From positions 4,092,001-4,156,000 of the forward strand of contig OZ241897.1 in the NCBI GenBank assembly GCA_965203535.1: a stretch of DNA of 64,000 bases. The letters are read 5' to 3'. This document shows positions 18,301 to 25,987 of the stretch, piece after piece. The notes under the pieces are model-generated. The model was not told the origin of the DNA and made no database searches. It saw nothing but the letters and a program-made list of their open reading frames with translations. How positions within the stretch are numbered: position 1 is the stretch's first letter; each line of letters opens with the position of its first letter. Source of the stretch: JAJDTT01 sp022827025. Its GTDB lineage: Bacteria > Acidobacteriota > UBA6911 > RPQK01 > JAJDTT01. Position numbers and translations under genes: made by a program.

Positions 18301-19032
18301 CTGATTCTTGGGATTACGTAGACATTGGGCCTCGTCGACGATGACGAGATCAAAGTAGGTCCGTTCTCCTGCCTCCTCGGTGAGCTTCGCGTTCAGCGCA
18401 TCGGCGAACGCGAGATTGAGCTGCTCGGAGGCATCGCTGTCCGAGAGTGTGTGCGGACGCTTGCCCTCGAACAGACTCCAACTGCGGAGCCGCTTACTGG
18501 TCCTGTTCCAGAGGTCATTCATGTCGCCGAGGTCTCTGTACGTCAGGTAGATCGGCCGCGTGAAGCTGGTAAGGCGGACAAACGGTGCGATCCGTTCGGG
18601 CATGCCAATGGTGGGAGTCCAACTGCGCAAGTTGTGAAACAACACGGGCCGATGCACGGGCTGGCTGAAAAGCAATGATGCTGCTCGATCGTCCCCAAGA
18701 CCTTGCTCTCTGCGGTAGTTCGAGGCGAAGAAGCGTTTGTAATCCTCATACCACTTCACCTGAAGGTTCTGACGCGGGCTGATGAAGAGAATGCGGGCAT
18801 CTGGCATCTCGTTCCACACGAGAGCGACGAGCCCGAGCGCCTGGTACGTCTTGCCCATGCCTACCTCATCGGCCAAGTAGGCGAAGCTGTGCTTGCAGAG
18901 GATGTTATGGATTGCAGCGATACCTTCGAGTTGCATATCGGCCATCGACCGCGTTTCCGGGTCGCCGTCAACTGTCAGGTCGATAAGCTCGCCCACGTCC
19001 TCAGGCCGGACGGGCTGAGTGAAAGGCTTCAT
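15316..19032 (-). CDS. SNF2-like superfamily 2 helicase with large insertion
   Basis: A 1238-aa ATP-dependent translocase or helicase. Motif I is DEVGMGKT (55-62), motif II DEAQ (233-236), motif III SATP (264-267), motif IV-like FLIFTRRVSTVN (~470), motif V CTDTLKEGVDL (~837) and motif VI QRVGRVDR (~866). Around 350 residues separate motifs IV and V, far more than in ordinary SNF2 proteins, implying an inserted domain in the second RecA lobe. Another ~370 residues follow motif VI with no domain I recognise. The gene is last of three, overlapping the PLD gene by 4 nt (ATGA). It resembles defence helicases such as DISARM DrmD only in general terms. Confidence 0.85.
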   Translation of the reverse strand: MKPFTQPVRPEDVGELIDLTVDGDPETRSMADMQLEGIAAIHNILCKHSFAYLADEVGMGKTYQALGLVALVWNEMPDARILFISPRQNLQVKWYEDYKRFFASNYRREQGLGDDRAASLLFSQPVHRPVLFHNLRSWTPTIGMPERIAPFVRLTSFTRPIYLTYRDLGDMNDLWNRTSKRLRSWSLFEGKRPHTLSDSDASEQLNLAFADALNAKLTEEAGERTYFDLVIVDEAQCLRNPKNQTNRVLFAALRHHVKKWLFMSATPAHGGPDDLPTIINHYPDSGEILDPNLVQDLPAMQESLRAFLVRRPRRYLTGSPPTEVGKDEYRNHDYQGWGVRDDQMSVLGTLSMGLVQKGLVKVLQGRSNRYRIGFLSSFESLQSSIRTTLPTLTSDGDPQEEQASGDWHRDRADIGTKSEAPDTNFIQQLSSSFEKRFDMPLPHPKVDSLVDRVAPLAFGTDTEEGGHKFLIFTRRVSTVNTLCDRLAQRHRQGIEDRVWRYWRVSLDWSGKSVRVEESDETEDPEGFEAEPGESPFRKAMSKKGWLFRYRQTFRASGRNALFFEDGWLRRLCHAGGVDPANSAAKLPDELWAESWTHASRSAGERRQQYRANRLRYLAVQAIRRFPEVFGLDVENATPWRTAYEAALHEHLHRATPDKDPHRAPELFTQPTLWTAWDDRFPNGRLALPAAQVREVGAAVSSDALCRRLCRRQVVRTLLGQTFRLTDTLLDLYFADEKSEHDTNAFPERFLDWLESGDPGAGQIRHDCTQWISRLRLIVDACLEGAGRDWRELAREESWPQLYNPMPVIGVIGGSGAHRLATRQFRTPSLPRVIVCTDTLKEGVDLHLFCDRVLHYGVAWTSGDLEQRVGRVDRFFSQIERRLQKGRPPDVELHVGYPHVVASLERVQVERVIERQKRAELLMDSPLASALHESKEMVIGATNPRETRCELGPFTWPPNQFPQNGRPVVMVSEQEARESADHYRFWYAQFKKAVEDYGWRISPGDQLPVRVATLYGKTEQHDLEWRFDATFGRYVLTLSDIPRKNDGVFNDGMRRRLIGRTRRVESFLRLLVPTPEEGTDGSMFSRTVAALKGQFPRADVNGAAYWGGTLSSLANGRVDQVSAHEFQATIPRGDREQRITLYAHKGGVRVRSMVAPLDDLEHRREWGGAPTAEHVRDWALDRTNELALGYLDVHNRDRLVFGIHVLHGELSENARRQLVNEVAWRADAWEAALTGADRR

Positions 19033-20921
19033 GAGTCCACCACGCGATCCAGCCCGTCCAGCTTCCTTGCGAACCAGTCGAGCATGCTGGCGGCCTTCTT
19101 CTCGTCCCCACCCAATTCATCCAGGAGCTGCTTTAGAGTGCGATCGCGAGCCTGCGTCATCATTTGCTCGGCGCGTGCCACCAAGTCACCGTCGATCATG
19201 GGCGCCCAAGTCGAAATGACTCCGTACATCTCCTGTAGCACGAGGTATCGGACGATCGGCGCTTCCTCGTCCCGGTCCGCAAGGTGAGCGAGGGCCATCA
19301 CGCTATCGGGCCGACCGGCGAGATACGCGCGTTGGATGTCGGGATGTTTATCCAATCCTTTCAACTTCACACGCAAGGCGCGCATGGACCGGTAGAGTTC
19401 GTACAGATTTACGGCGTCAAATGCAGCAGGTATGATGCTGTCGACATCATCGACATCGCCACTCAGATCACCAACACCCCCGCCGCCTCCCAGATCCCAA
19501 GTGGGAGCTCGGCCGCGCCAACTTTCGAGGATCTCGTTCGCGGTGAGAGGCCGGCCGTAAGTGCGCGAGCTGTGGTCTAGATTCAATTCTACGACCTGCC
19601 CTTGCCATTCTCGTTCCCCTTGATCGGTGTAGTACGATACGGAAAATCTTGCGCCCCGTCCGGGCGGCTTGCCCGGTTTCGCGTCGGTGCCGGATTCGAT
19701 GCCGAACGGGACGAGACCCGGCAGGTGCAGCGAGAAGTCGTGTTGCTGCGGCGTCGCATCCAGCCACCACCGCCAAGCGTGCGCTCTCCAGTCCCATGCC
19801 ACCACGATGGACACCGGAACCGGTATAGAGGTCTCCTCTTCAGCCTGGACATCATCGGCAAGTTCTTCGGTTTCGACAGTCCTGTCTTGCGGTAACCAGT
19901 CGGGGTCGGAGTCGAACACGAGCATCGCTTCTACGTTACCGTCCCCTCCCGAGAGACCGGCGCGTGTGAAATTGCAGCTGCCGACTGCAGTGCGGATCGT
20001 CTTCCCGTGCCGGATCCGATATGTTTTCATGTGCCAGAATCGGCTGCCGATATCGTCCTGAATGCGCCGAATCTCGGTTTGATTGTCGAGTTCTGCAGCC
20101 TGATTCCGTGCCAGCCCGACCGCTGTACGATCCAAACGGAGTGCTGGTACGAGGACGGTGTTGCGCGCGTTGAATGCCGTCACCTGTTTGGCCACGTCGC
20201 TCCAATACGGACTGTACACCCGTAACTCGGAGGGCCGACGGATGCGGCCGCCCTGGAGAAACGCCGGCAGCCCCTCGGAATGCACAACGGAAACATATAG
20301 GTTGGCGTAGAGTGTCCCTGACCAGGGTTTCGTACCGGGATCGTTGAAGCGTCTTCGTTCAGGCATCCGCGCCAGCGCTGATCGGATCCGAATCACCGCG
20401 TCGGTATTGGCTTTTTTGTCTCCCAGCGGGCTGCGGCGGCTGAGCCAAGTAAGCAGGTCATCCAGGGTCTTCCAACTCTGCTGGCGCCGTGTGTGGATCC
20501 ACGTCTCGCCGAACGACTCTGCGTTGCGGCCCCAACCCGAAAGTGTGAGGTTGGCCGATGAGACCGCCAGATAGACCCATGTTGTACCGTCTTCGGACCG
20601 GCCGGCAAGAACTACGAGCTTGGGATGAAAGAAGCGTCCACGGATGGGTACCGGCCGCGCGACGTATCGGTATCGGCCAGATACTTTTGGCGGGGACGTT
20701 GGGTCGTAAAAAACCGTGCAAGGCGTTGTGCCAAGCCGGTAATGCAATTCGGCGCGGCGAGCCGCATTGGTCTTTGCCTCGATGCCGAGGACAGCGGGCA
20801 GCGCGTGGTCCTCAAGAAACGCCGCACTCAGATTGAACGTCGTCAGCATGACGCCGTCAAGCTTGTGGAAGTATTCCGACGCGCGTACCAAGCGCTCCCG
20901 CACCGTTTTCAACTCGGTCAT
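19029..20921 (-). CDS. Double-HKD phospholipase D / Tdp1-like protein
   Basis: The 630-aa protein has two HKD half-sites: His99-x-Lys101 with Asn124 and Glu135 (FHPKLVVL...SSANLTLSGWGRNAE) and His297-x-Lys299 with Asn317 and Glu331 (WHMKTYRI...GSCNFTRAGLSG). The SSANLT..GWG spacing is closer to tyrosyl-DNA phosphodiesterases and PLD nucleases than to lipases. Residues ~370-480 look beta-rich, a Gly-rich linker (GGGGGVGDLSG) follows, and the C-terminal ~150 residues look helical. A phosphodiesterase acting on nucleic acid is the likely role. Four-nt overlaps with both neighbours show tight coupling with the unknown protein upstream and the helicase downstream. Confidence 0.8.
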   Translation of the reverse strand: MTELKTVRERLVRASEYFHKLDGVMLTTFNLSAAFLEDHALPAVLGIEAKTNAARRAELHYRLGTTPCTVFYDPTSPPKVSGRYRYVARPVPIRGRFFHPKLVVLAGRSEDGTTWVYLAVSSANLTLSGWGRNAESFGETWIHTRRQQSWKTLDDLLTWLSRRSPLGDKKANTDAVIRIRSALARMPERRRFNDPGTKPWSGTLYANLYVSVVHSEGLPAFLQGGRIRRPSELRVYSPYWSDVAKQVTAFNARNTVLVPALRLDRTAVGLARNQAAELDNQTEIRRIQDDIGSRFWHMKTYRIRHGKTIRTAVGSCNFTRAGLSGGDGNVEAMLVFDSDPDWLPQDRTVETEELADDVQAEEETSIPVPVSIVVAWDWRAHAWRWWLDATPQQHDFSLHLPGLVPFGIESGTDAKPGKPPGRGARFSVSYYTDQGEREWQGQVVELNLDHSSRTYGRPLTANEILESWRGRAPTWDLGGGGGVGDLSGDVDDVDSIIPAAFDAVNLYELYRSMRALRVKLKGLDKHPDIQRAYLAGRPDSVMALAHLADRDEEAPIVRYLVLQEMYGVISTWAPMIDGDLVARAEQMMTQARDRTLKQLLDELGGDEKKAASMLDWFARKLDGLDRVVDS

Positions 20922-22192
20922 TTGCGTGCCTCAGCGAGCTGCTTTGCGATCCCTTGAAGCGGCGCGAGGTAGTAGTCATTGCGCCAAGCCAACCCGACTT
21001 GGAGTTCGCTGTCCGATGGACGCTTGACTTCCACATCGCTGCCAAGGACGTTTTGGTCTTCGTTCACCCATACCCACGGAGCACGATTTCGCTCCTTGCA
21101 TACCTTTTCGTGTAGAAGCAAGACTGAGCGTGCCAACGTGACTTTGCTCGCTGTGTCGAGCTGCTCGCAGAATCGGCGGTGGCGAGTGATTGCGGTCAGG
21201 CCCCGATAGATACCCGAGCGCCCAAATGATTTGCGCGCGGCGTCGAGCGCATCAAGGTCGACGGGGAGGTCAGCGACGGCACTCTCTACTTTCTTGCCTT
21301 TGCTAGCACACAACCAGAGGAAGATCGCCTCCACGATGGCAAGCAGGTTCTCGCAGTGTATGACATGTTCGATTGCCGCCCCATGGTTCGGCAGGTCTCG
21401 TGCCGCATCGGTGAGGAAGGTCCGGTGGTCAAGCTGAGCGACATCAAGGAGACGGTTCGCGAGTTGCCGGTTCAGATCATGTCCCTTGATCAGCCGCGCA
21501 TGCAGATGGTCAGCGATCGGAAGATCCCAAAACGTGTTGTGCAGAGCCTTGTTCAGGTTGTCGGTCATGAGGGTGGGCAGAGGGACCGTCTGCCCATCCA
21601 TCGCACGCTCCACCGCTTCGAACAGGCGAACCTGGATGACACCGGCAATTCTCGATTTCAATGCCGCTTGCTGGATGGTTTCGCTGGACAATCGTGTCAT
21701 GTCGTTTTCGAGTAGCTGCGCGCGACGCGCTGCGCCTCGGTAGAGACCCCACAACCCGTTGGATTTCTGTCCACTGAGGAGGTGCCAATCGGGATCCTGC
21801 AACGAGATATGTGGCGTTTCCGATGAGCGCGCTCGTACGCGACGTGCGCCAGGCAGCCCCCAGTCCTTGTCGTGCCAACCGACAGTGCGGGCGAATGCTT
21901 GTTCGATGAGCAGGAAGAAGTCGTCGAGGCGTCCTGCATGGTCGGAATGAGAGGGTTCATAGAGCTCCCACAGCCGGAAGGCCTCCACGAGGATTTGAAA
22001 GCCACGAACGTTGGTCGTTTGTTCTGTGAGGTGCGGGACAAGGTCACGGCCGCGCACGGACCAGACTGCGAGCACCCCCATCGCGTCCGAGCGACCGGAC
22101 GCGCCAAGCAACTCATCATCCTTGGCGGTAAGCATGAGCGGCAAAGTGTTCATGCCAGACCTGTTGAGAAACGTGTTGAGGTCGTCATTCAC
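20918..22192 (-). CDS. Uncharacterised protein, first gene of the helicase-PLD operon
   Basis: Starts at GTG 22192 (alternative ATG 13 codons later) and gives 424 aa with no domain I can name. The N-terminus has a conserved-looking stretch, GRSDAMGVLAVWSVRGRDLV followed by PHLTEQTTNVRGF, then an acidic-helical part and SSETPHISLQDPDWHLL. The middle is helical; the C-terminus returns to charged residues (DVEVKRPSDSELQV). There are no membrane segments and no obvious nuclease or ATPase motif. As the first gene of a strictly overlapping operon with a PLD nuclease-like protein and a helicase, a sensor, adaptor or regulatory subunit is a reasonable guess, not more. Confidence 0.7.
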   Translation of the reverse strand: MNDDLNTFLNRSGMNTLPLMLTAKDDELLGASGRSDAMGVLAVWSVRGRDLVPHLTEQTTNVRGFQILVEAFRLWELYEPSHSDHAGRLDDFFLLIEQAFARTVGWHDKDWGLPGARRVRARSSETPHISLQDPDWHLLSGQKSNGLWGLYRGAARRAQLLENDMTRLSSETIQQAALKSRIAGVIQVRLFEAVERAMDGQTVPLPTLMTDNLNKALHNTFWDLPIADHLHARLIKGHDLNRQLANRLLDVAQLDHRTFLTDAARDLPNHGAAIEHVIHCENLLAIVEAIFLWLCASKGKKVESAVADLPVDLDALDAARKSFGRSGIYRGLTAITRHRRFCEQLDTASKVTLARSVLLLHEKVCKERNRAPWVWVNEDQNVLGSDVEVKRPSDSELQVGLAWRNDYYLAPLQGIAKQLAEARK

Positions 22193-22274
22193 ATAATCGA
22201 TAGCTTGTCTTCGATCTCGGGGCGCTACGAGATGCGGTAAGTCAGTAGACTACCTTTCTGGTGGAATAGCGGAG

Positions 22275-23249
22275 CTAGAAAACCCCACGTCGAGCCGATA
22301 CTGCGTCCATCTTCTGCCGCACCGAGTCGTCCAGCGTCCAACCGACAGAACCCAGGCTGTCGTCCAGATGGGCGATGGTATCGCCGCCGGTGATGGCCAC
22401 GGTCACTTCGGAGTGTGACAGCACCCAGGCGATGGCCAGTTGCGCCGGCGTCCTGCCCAGTTCTTTCGCCAAGTCGATGACGGTCGAGACGACTTCGCCG
22501 GAATTTCCCTCCATGACCGCGGAAAACCTTTCCCGGTACCCGGCCGTTGTCCAGAGGGACCCGGACGGGGCAGGACGGCCCGGCGTATAGATTCCGCTGA
22601 GGAGCCCGATGGCCAGCGGACTGTAGACCATGACGCCCAGACCTTGGTCCCTGACCAGTCCGAACATCTCCCGCTCCAGATCCCGGTTCAGCAGGTGGTA
22701 GGGGTTCTGCACGCAGATCCAGGGGGCCGCGTTGATTCGATCGCCGATCCACAAGGCCTTGCAGACCTGCCAGGCGGTGAAATTGCAGCATCCGGCGTAG
22801 CGCACCTTGCCGGAACGCACCAGGTCGTCGAAGGCGCGGACCGTCTCCTCGAGAGGCGTGGATTCGTCGAAGACGTGAGCCAGATAGACGTCGATATAGT
22901 CCGTGTCCAGCCGTGTCAGGGAACGCTCGACCTCACGGATGATGTGGACCCTGGACAATCCCCGGTCGTTCGGTCCATCTCCGGTGGGGGAGGCCACCTT
23001 GGAGGTGATGACGACATTGTCCCGTCTTCCCTTGAGGGCCTTCCCCAGGATGACCTCGGATCGGCCCGCGGTTTCGCGAACGTCCAGCGGGCCGTAGGCA
23101 TTCGCGCAATCGATCAGGTTGATGCCCTGAGCGATGGCGTGCTCGATGGTCCGCTGCGCCTCCGCCTCGTCCGCCTGCCCGCGGAGTCCAAGGCCCAAGG
23201 CCAACCGGCTGACCTTGATGCCGGCCTTTCCGAAGTTCACATATTCCAT
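22275..23249 (-). CDS. Aldo/keto reductase
   Basis: A 324-aa NAD(P)H-dependent oxidoreductase of the aldo/keto reductase superfamily. The catalytic tetrad is visible: Asp47 and Tyr52 (IDCANAYG), Lys84 (ITSKVA) and His125 (YLAHVFD). The cofactor-binding C-terminal region includes MVYSPLAIGLLSG and the family LAIAWVLSHSEVTVAI. The length is ordinary. It follows the putative defence operon on the same strand after an 80-nt gap but is metabolically more like the sugar genes around it. Substrate unknown; sugar-lactone or aldose reduction would fit the context. Confidence 0.85.
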   Translation of the reverse strand: MEYVNFGKAGIKVSRLALGLGLRGQADEAEAQRTIEHAIAQGINLIDCANAYGPLDVRETAGRSEVILGKALKGRRDNVVITSKVASPTGDGPNDRGLSRVHIIREVERSLTRLDTDYIDVYLAHVFDESTPLEETVRAFDDLVRSGKVRYAGCCNFTAWQVCKALWIGDRINAAPWICVQNPYHLLNRDLEREMFGLVRDQGLGVMVYSPLAIGLLSGIYTPGRPAPSGSLWTTAGYRERFSAVMEGNSGEVVSTVIDLAKELGRTPAQLAIAWVLSHSEVTVAITGGDTIAHLDDSLGSVGWTLDDSVRQKMDAVSARRGVF

Positions 23250-23386
23250 AAGTTCGGCCCCCTTCCCGCTGGATCGTCACAGGAATAGTGTCCCGGAGCC
23301 CAAGGCGCAAGCCGAAACGCATCGGCGTCCGTAGCGATTCTGCGATACTCTCGAACACCATCGACCTCGTGTGATCCCGAACCTCC

Positions 23387-24019
23387 TCAATTGATGGTCT
23401 TGGTCTCATTCGGAGAAAAGAAGGGAGGGGCCTCCTCGACCTTTTTCTTTTTCTTGAACCTGTCCCGAACCGGCTCGCCAAAGTAGTTCCTCGTCTGAAC
23501 CGAGGCTCTTGAGTAGTTGAGAGAGCGCCTGGCGTATGGGGCGGCGTTGACCCGCATTCCAAGTGCCTTGCCGGTCTTTCCAACGAAGGCCGCCTGTTCT
23601 TGGTCGACCGCCGCCGACATGAACAAGAACTCCCACCCGGCCTCCTTTTTCTCGGACACCAAGGCAAGGCAGCTCTCCAGAGAATGCTCGCGGGAAGCGT
23701 TCTCATAGCCGTCGGTGTCGATCATGACCATGATCTTGTCGCCCTTGGAAGCGACCGACTCGGCGTGAGCGATGGACTTGGCGATGGCGTCGTACAGGGG
23801 CGTCATCGCTCCGGGGCGGTAGTCCTTCTCCTTCATGGGCTTCCACTTCTTGACCTTTCCGCGGAAGAACGTGGTCCAGCGTTCGCTGTCGAACTTGAAC
23901 ACTGTGAGCCGGGTCTTCTTGGAGAGTTGCTCGACGTACTCGTTCAGAGAGGTGACCACCCGGTGTTGCTGACCTCTCATGGACCCTGTTTCGTCGAGAG
24001 TTACGATGGCGTGTTTCAT
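23387..24019 (-). CDS. VWA-domain protein
   Basis: A 210-aa protein that is almost entirely a von Willebrand A domain. MIDAS motif D-x-T-G-S (TLDETGSMRG) at ~9-13, a conserved GAMTPLYDAI (the TPL metal-coordinating loop) and MVMIDTDGYEN follow in the expected order. The C-terminal tail is basic then Pro/Phe-rich (RFKKKKKVEEAPPFF). AAGGAGGA precedes the ATG. It is the second gene of an apparent ARPP-1/VWA unit, with a hairpin repeat between the two. VWA proteins of this stand-alone kind bind partner proteins in conflict, NAD-processing or phage-derived systems. Confidence 0.8.
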   Translation of the reverse strand: MKHAIVTLDETGSMRGQQHRVVTSLNEYVEQLSKKTRLTVFKFDSERWTTFFRGKVKKWKPMKEKDYRPGAMTPLYDAIAKSIAHAESVASKGDKIMVMIDTDGYENASREHSLESCLALVSEKKEAGWEFLFMSAAVDQEQAAFVGKTGKALGMRVNAAPYARRSLNYSRASVQTRNYFGEPVRDRFKKKKKVEEAPPFFSPNETKTIN

Positions 24020-24064
24020 AATTCCTCCTTCTTCTTGAATTCCATGGCTGTCTACTTTTGGAAG

Positions 24065-24088
24065 AGGGGGGACAGGAAAGTCCCCCCT
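24065..24088. repeat. Hairpin repeat, 9-bp stem, loop AGGAAA
   Basis: AGGGGGGAC (24065-24073), loop AGGAAA, GTCCCCCCT (24080-24088): a perfect 9-bp stem between the ARPP-1 and VWA genes. The same AGGAAA loop is found at 48312-48335 and, on the other strand, at 43365-43388, each with a different perfect stem. Confidence 0.8.
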
Positions 24089-24115
24089 CCTGGGGTGAGG
24101 TCTCGCTGTCCTACG

Positions 24116-25027
24116 TCAGTACGTCTTGCCGTTTCTCATCCAGAAGCTGCCGTGCGCGAGCATTCCTTCGAACCTCAACGCTTGGCCCATCCTCCTCGGA
24201 TCGCGGACGCGCAGTTCGGTCCCGAGTCCGACGCCCGGCGCTGCTTCCGATTGCATGACGCCGAAACGCCGGATCACCCACAGCGCCCGGTCGGCCGACG
24301 GGGGACCGGGATTGCGAGGGAGTTCCAGCAGGTATGATCGGATGAGGGCTCCCCAATGCTCCGCCAGTAGATGCCGGGCGCCGAAGAGTTCCACGGCCGT
24401 CACCCAGAGACCGTGGGCGACGGCGACGCCGCACTGCCCGGGAAGCGGACCAAGGTCGGCCAGCTCCCGGGCGGCCTTAGCGCGCCTCGAGTCGCGACGG
24501 TAGACCTGTCTGTGGCTCTCGGCGGCTGCCGCCGTGGGGGATTCCGCGCGGTGAAATCGCATCTCCTTTTCGACCTCGCTCCAAACCCCGTCTTGATCGC
24601 CCCGGTGCGATCGGCTCTGCTCCATGGACAAGTGAACGCCCTCTTGACTCCTTCTGCGGACTCGCGGCGAAGCGTATGCGTCGTCGCGGCTGTAGGCCTC
24701 GGCGCGATCCCACCGTCCCTGCTCCAGGCACGACACCGGGATCGGGAGCTCGGTCCTGGGGGGAACCAGCGCGGTGATGTTGACGGCGCGGTTCTGTTTG
24801 CCTCCCAGGAAGTGCTCGCCCTCGACGATCAGAACCGGCGCATCGGTCGGGTTGACCGCCAACAGGGAGCCCACCGTTGCGTCGTCGAGCTCGCGGATGA
24901 CAAGTTCCGAGGAGGGCCCGGTTCTGATCTCCGGTAATTCATTTGCCGGCAGGTAGATGGGGAAGAACGAAACGCCAAGCCGGGTGATGGGTGCGCCGAT
25001 GGCGGCGGTGGAAAGGTGTGGAATCAT
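24116..25027 (-). CDS. ARPP-1-family domain protein
   Basis: The 303-aa product matches the ARPP-1 pattern (ADP-ribosylglycohydrolase and rhodanese-phosphatase-associated protein): VLIVEGEHFLGGKQNRAVN near residues 67-85, then PIPVSCLEQGRWDR, a variable helical middle with QDGVWSEVEKEM, and LPGQCGVAVAHGLWVTAVELFG in the C-terminal part. The family was proposed to act in NAD- and ADP-ribose-linked processing systems; its activity is unknown. The gene is divergent from an NrtR-type NAD regulator, with a strong palindrome between them, and is followed by a VWA gene. This context supports an NAD-responsive role. Confidence 0.75.
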   Translation of the reverse strand: MIPHLSTAAIGAPITRLGVSFFPIYLPANELPEIRTGPSSELVIRELDDATVGSLLAVNPTDAPVLIVEGEHFLGGKQNRAVNITALVPPRTELPIPVSCLEQGRWDRAEAYSRDDAYASPRVRRRSQEGVHLSMEQSRSHRGDQDGVWSEVEKEMRFHRAESPTAAAAESHRQVYRRDSRRAKAARELADLGPLPGQCGVAVAHGLWVTAVELFGARHLLAEHWGALIRSYLLELPRNPGPPSADRALWVIRRFGVMQSEAAPGVGLGTELRVRDPRRMGQALRFEGMLAHGSFWMRNGKTY

Positions 25028-25057
25028 GCTGGTGCCCTCCTCGAAATTCGCTTCAAA

Positions 25058-25084
25058 CTGTTATTGTCTTAAATACAATAACAG
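25058..25084. promoter_or_regulatory. Perfect 10-bp inverted repeat operator (likely NrtR site)
   Basis: CTGTTATTGT (25058-25067), 7-nt spacer, ACAATAACAG (25075-25084). Ten of ten positions are complementary. It lies in the only AT-rich stretch of the intergenic region between the ARPP-1/VWA unit and the NrtR-type gene, where a site could control both directions. NrtR regulators bind such palindromes and respond to ADP-ribose; assignment to the adjacent gene is inference. Confidence 0.75.
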
Positions 25085-25087
25085 ATA

Positions 25088-25116
25088 TTGTAGATTTGTC
25101 AAGAACTCGTTACAAT
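25088..25116 (+). promoter_or_regulatory. Probable promoter of the NrtR-type gene
   Basis: TTGTAG (25088-25093), 17-nt spacer and TACAAT (25111-25116) lie just before the ATG at 25127, directly next to the palindromic operator. Transcription would begin close to the start codon, giving a leaderless or very short-leader mRNA, which fits the missing Shine-Dalgarno sequence. Confidence 0.45.
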
Positions 25117-25126
25117 CTTTCATGAG

Positions 25127-25888
25127 ATGCCGCCGGGTAGCCCCCCTCCGTACAACCCGGACCACTTCCCCCCTGTGGCCGTCACGGTGGATGTGGTGGT
25201 GTTCACGATCCGGTACGACGAACTCCATGTCTTGCTGGTTGAGCGCGGTCAGGAGCCGTTCAAGGGGTCCTGGGCACTACCGGGAGGGTTCGTGCTGGAG
25301 GATGAGGATCTGGATGCCGCTGCGGCGCGGGAACTCCAGGAAGAGACGAACGTTTCCGCCGATGGACTTTATCTGGAGCAGCTCGGGAGCTATGGGACGC
25401 CCGAACGCGACCCGCGCATGCGAGTGATCACGGTGGCGTATTGGGCTGCGTGCGCCGAGCTTGAGCAGCCGCGGGGCGGGGGTGACGCCGCGTACTCGGA
25501 CCTGGTGCCGGTGGCGAAGATCGAGCGTGGAGGCATCCGCTTGGCCTTCGACCACCACCGGATCGTGCGGGACGCGGTCAAGCGCCTGCGAGCCAAGTTG
25601 GAGTACACGGCGCTGGCGACGACATTCTGCCCGCCGCGATTCACCATCAGCCAGCTCCGCAGGGTGTACGAGACGATTTGGGGCACCCGGCTCGATCCGG
25701 GAAATTTTCAACGCAAGATTCGCCGGAATCCCGCCTTCAAGCATGTGCCGATGGCGCGGTCCCCGAGTCCTCGGCGTGGCGGCCGGCCGGCCTCGCTTTG
25801 GTCCATTCCTCGAGAATCCGCAGTGGACGCATACAGGTCCCCCATGGTCAGGCGGCCTGTTTTGCCCGACGACGAATCGGAGGAATAA
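25127..25888 (+). CDS. NrtR-type regulator: Nudix domain plus winged helix
   Basis: A 253-aa protein. The Nudix domain (~15-150) carries an almost complete Nudix box at 54-76: G-x5-E-x7-R-E-L-x-E-E (GFVLEDEDLDAAAARELQEE), although the usual final Gly is missing. The C-terminal part (FTISQLRRVYETIWGTRLD then NFQRKIRRNPAF) is the winged-helix DNA-binding domain of the NrtR family. NrtR repressors sense ADP-ribose or NAD metabolites through the Nudix fold. With an intact box, residual hydrolase activity is possible. It faces the ARPP-1/VWA genes across a perfect palindrome, suggesting autoregulation and control of that unit. The last ~40 residues are low-complexity. Confidence 0.85.
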   Translation: MPPGSPPPYNPDHFPPVAVTVDVVVFTIRYDELHVLLVERGQEPFKGSWALPGGFVLEDEDLDAAAARELQEETNVSADGLYLEQLGSYGTPERDPRMRVITVAYWAACAELEQPRGGGDAAYSDLVPVAKIERGGIRLAFDHHRIVRDAVKRLRAKLEYTALATTFCPPRFTISQLRRVYETIWGTRLDPGNFQRKIRRNPAFKHVPMARSPSPRRGGRPASLWSIPRESAVDAYRSPMVRRPVLPDDESEE

Positions 25889-25987
25889 CGCGTCGCCGAT
25901 TCCGTCCGGGCCTCACGGAGACGTGGACGCCTTGGCAAGTGTCGTCCGGCCGGCTTGCGGGAACGACGCCGGTCACGGGCGGATGGT

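Noticed and set aside
15316..22192. Assignment of the island as DISARM or Mokosh
   Set aside because: DrmA, DrmB/DUF1998 and a methylase (DISARM), and the MkoA-type helicase (Mokosh), are absent; the PLD protein is larger and double-HKD.
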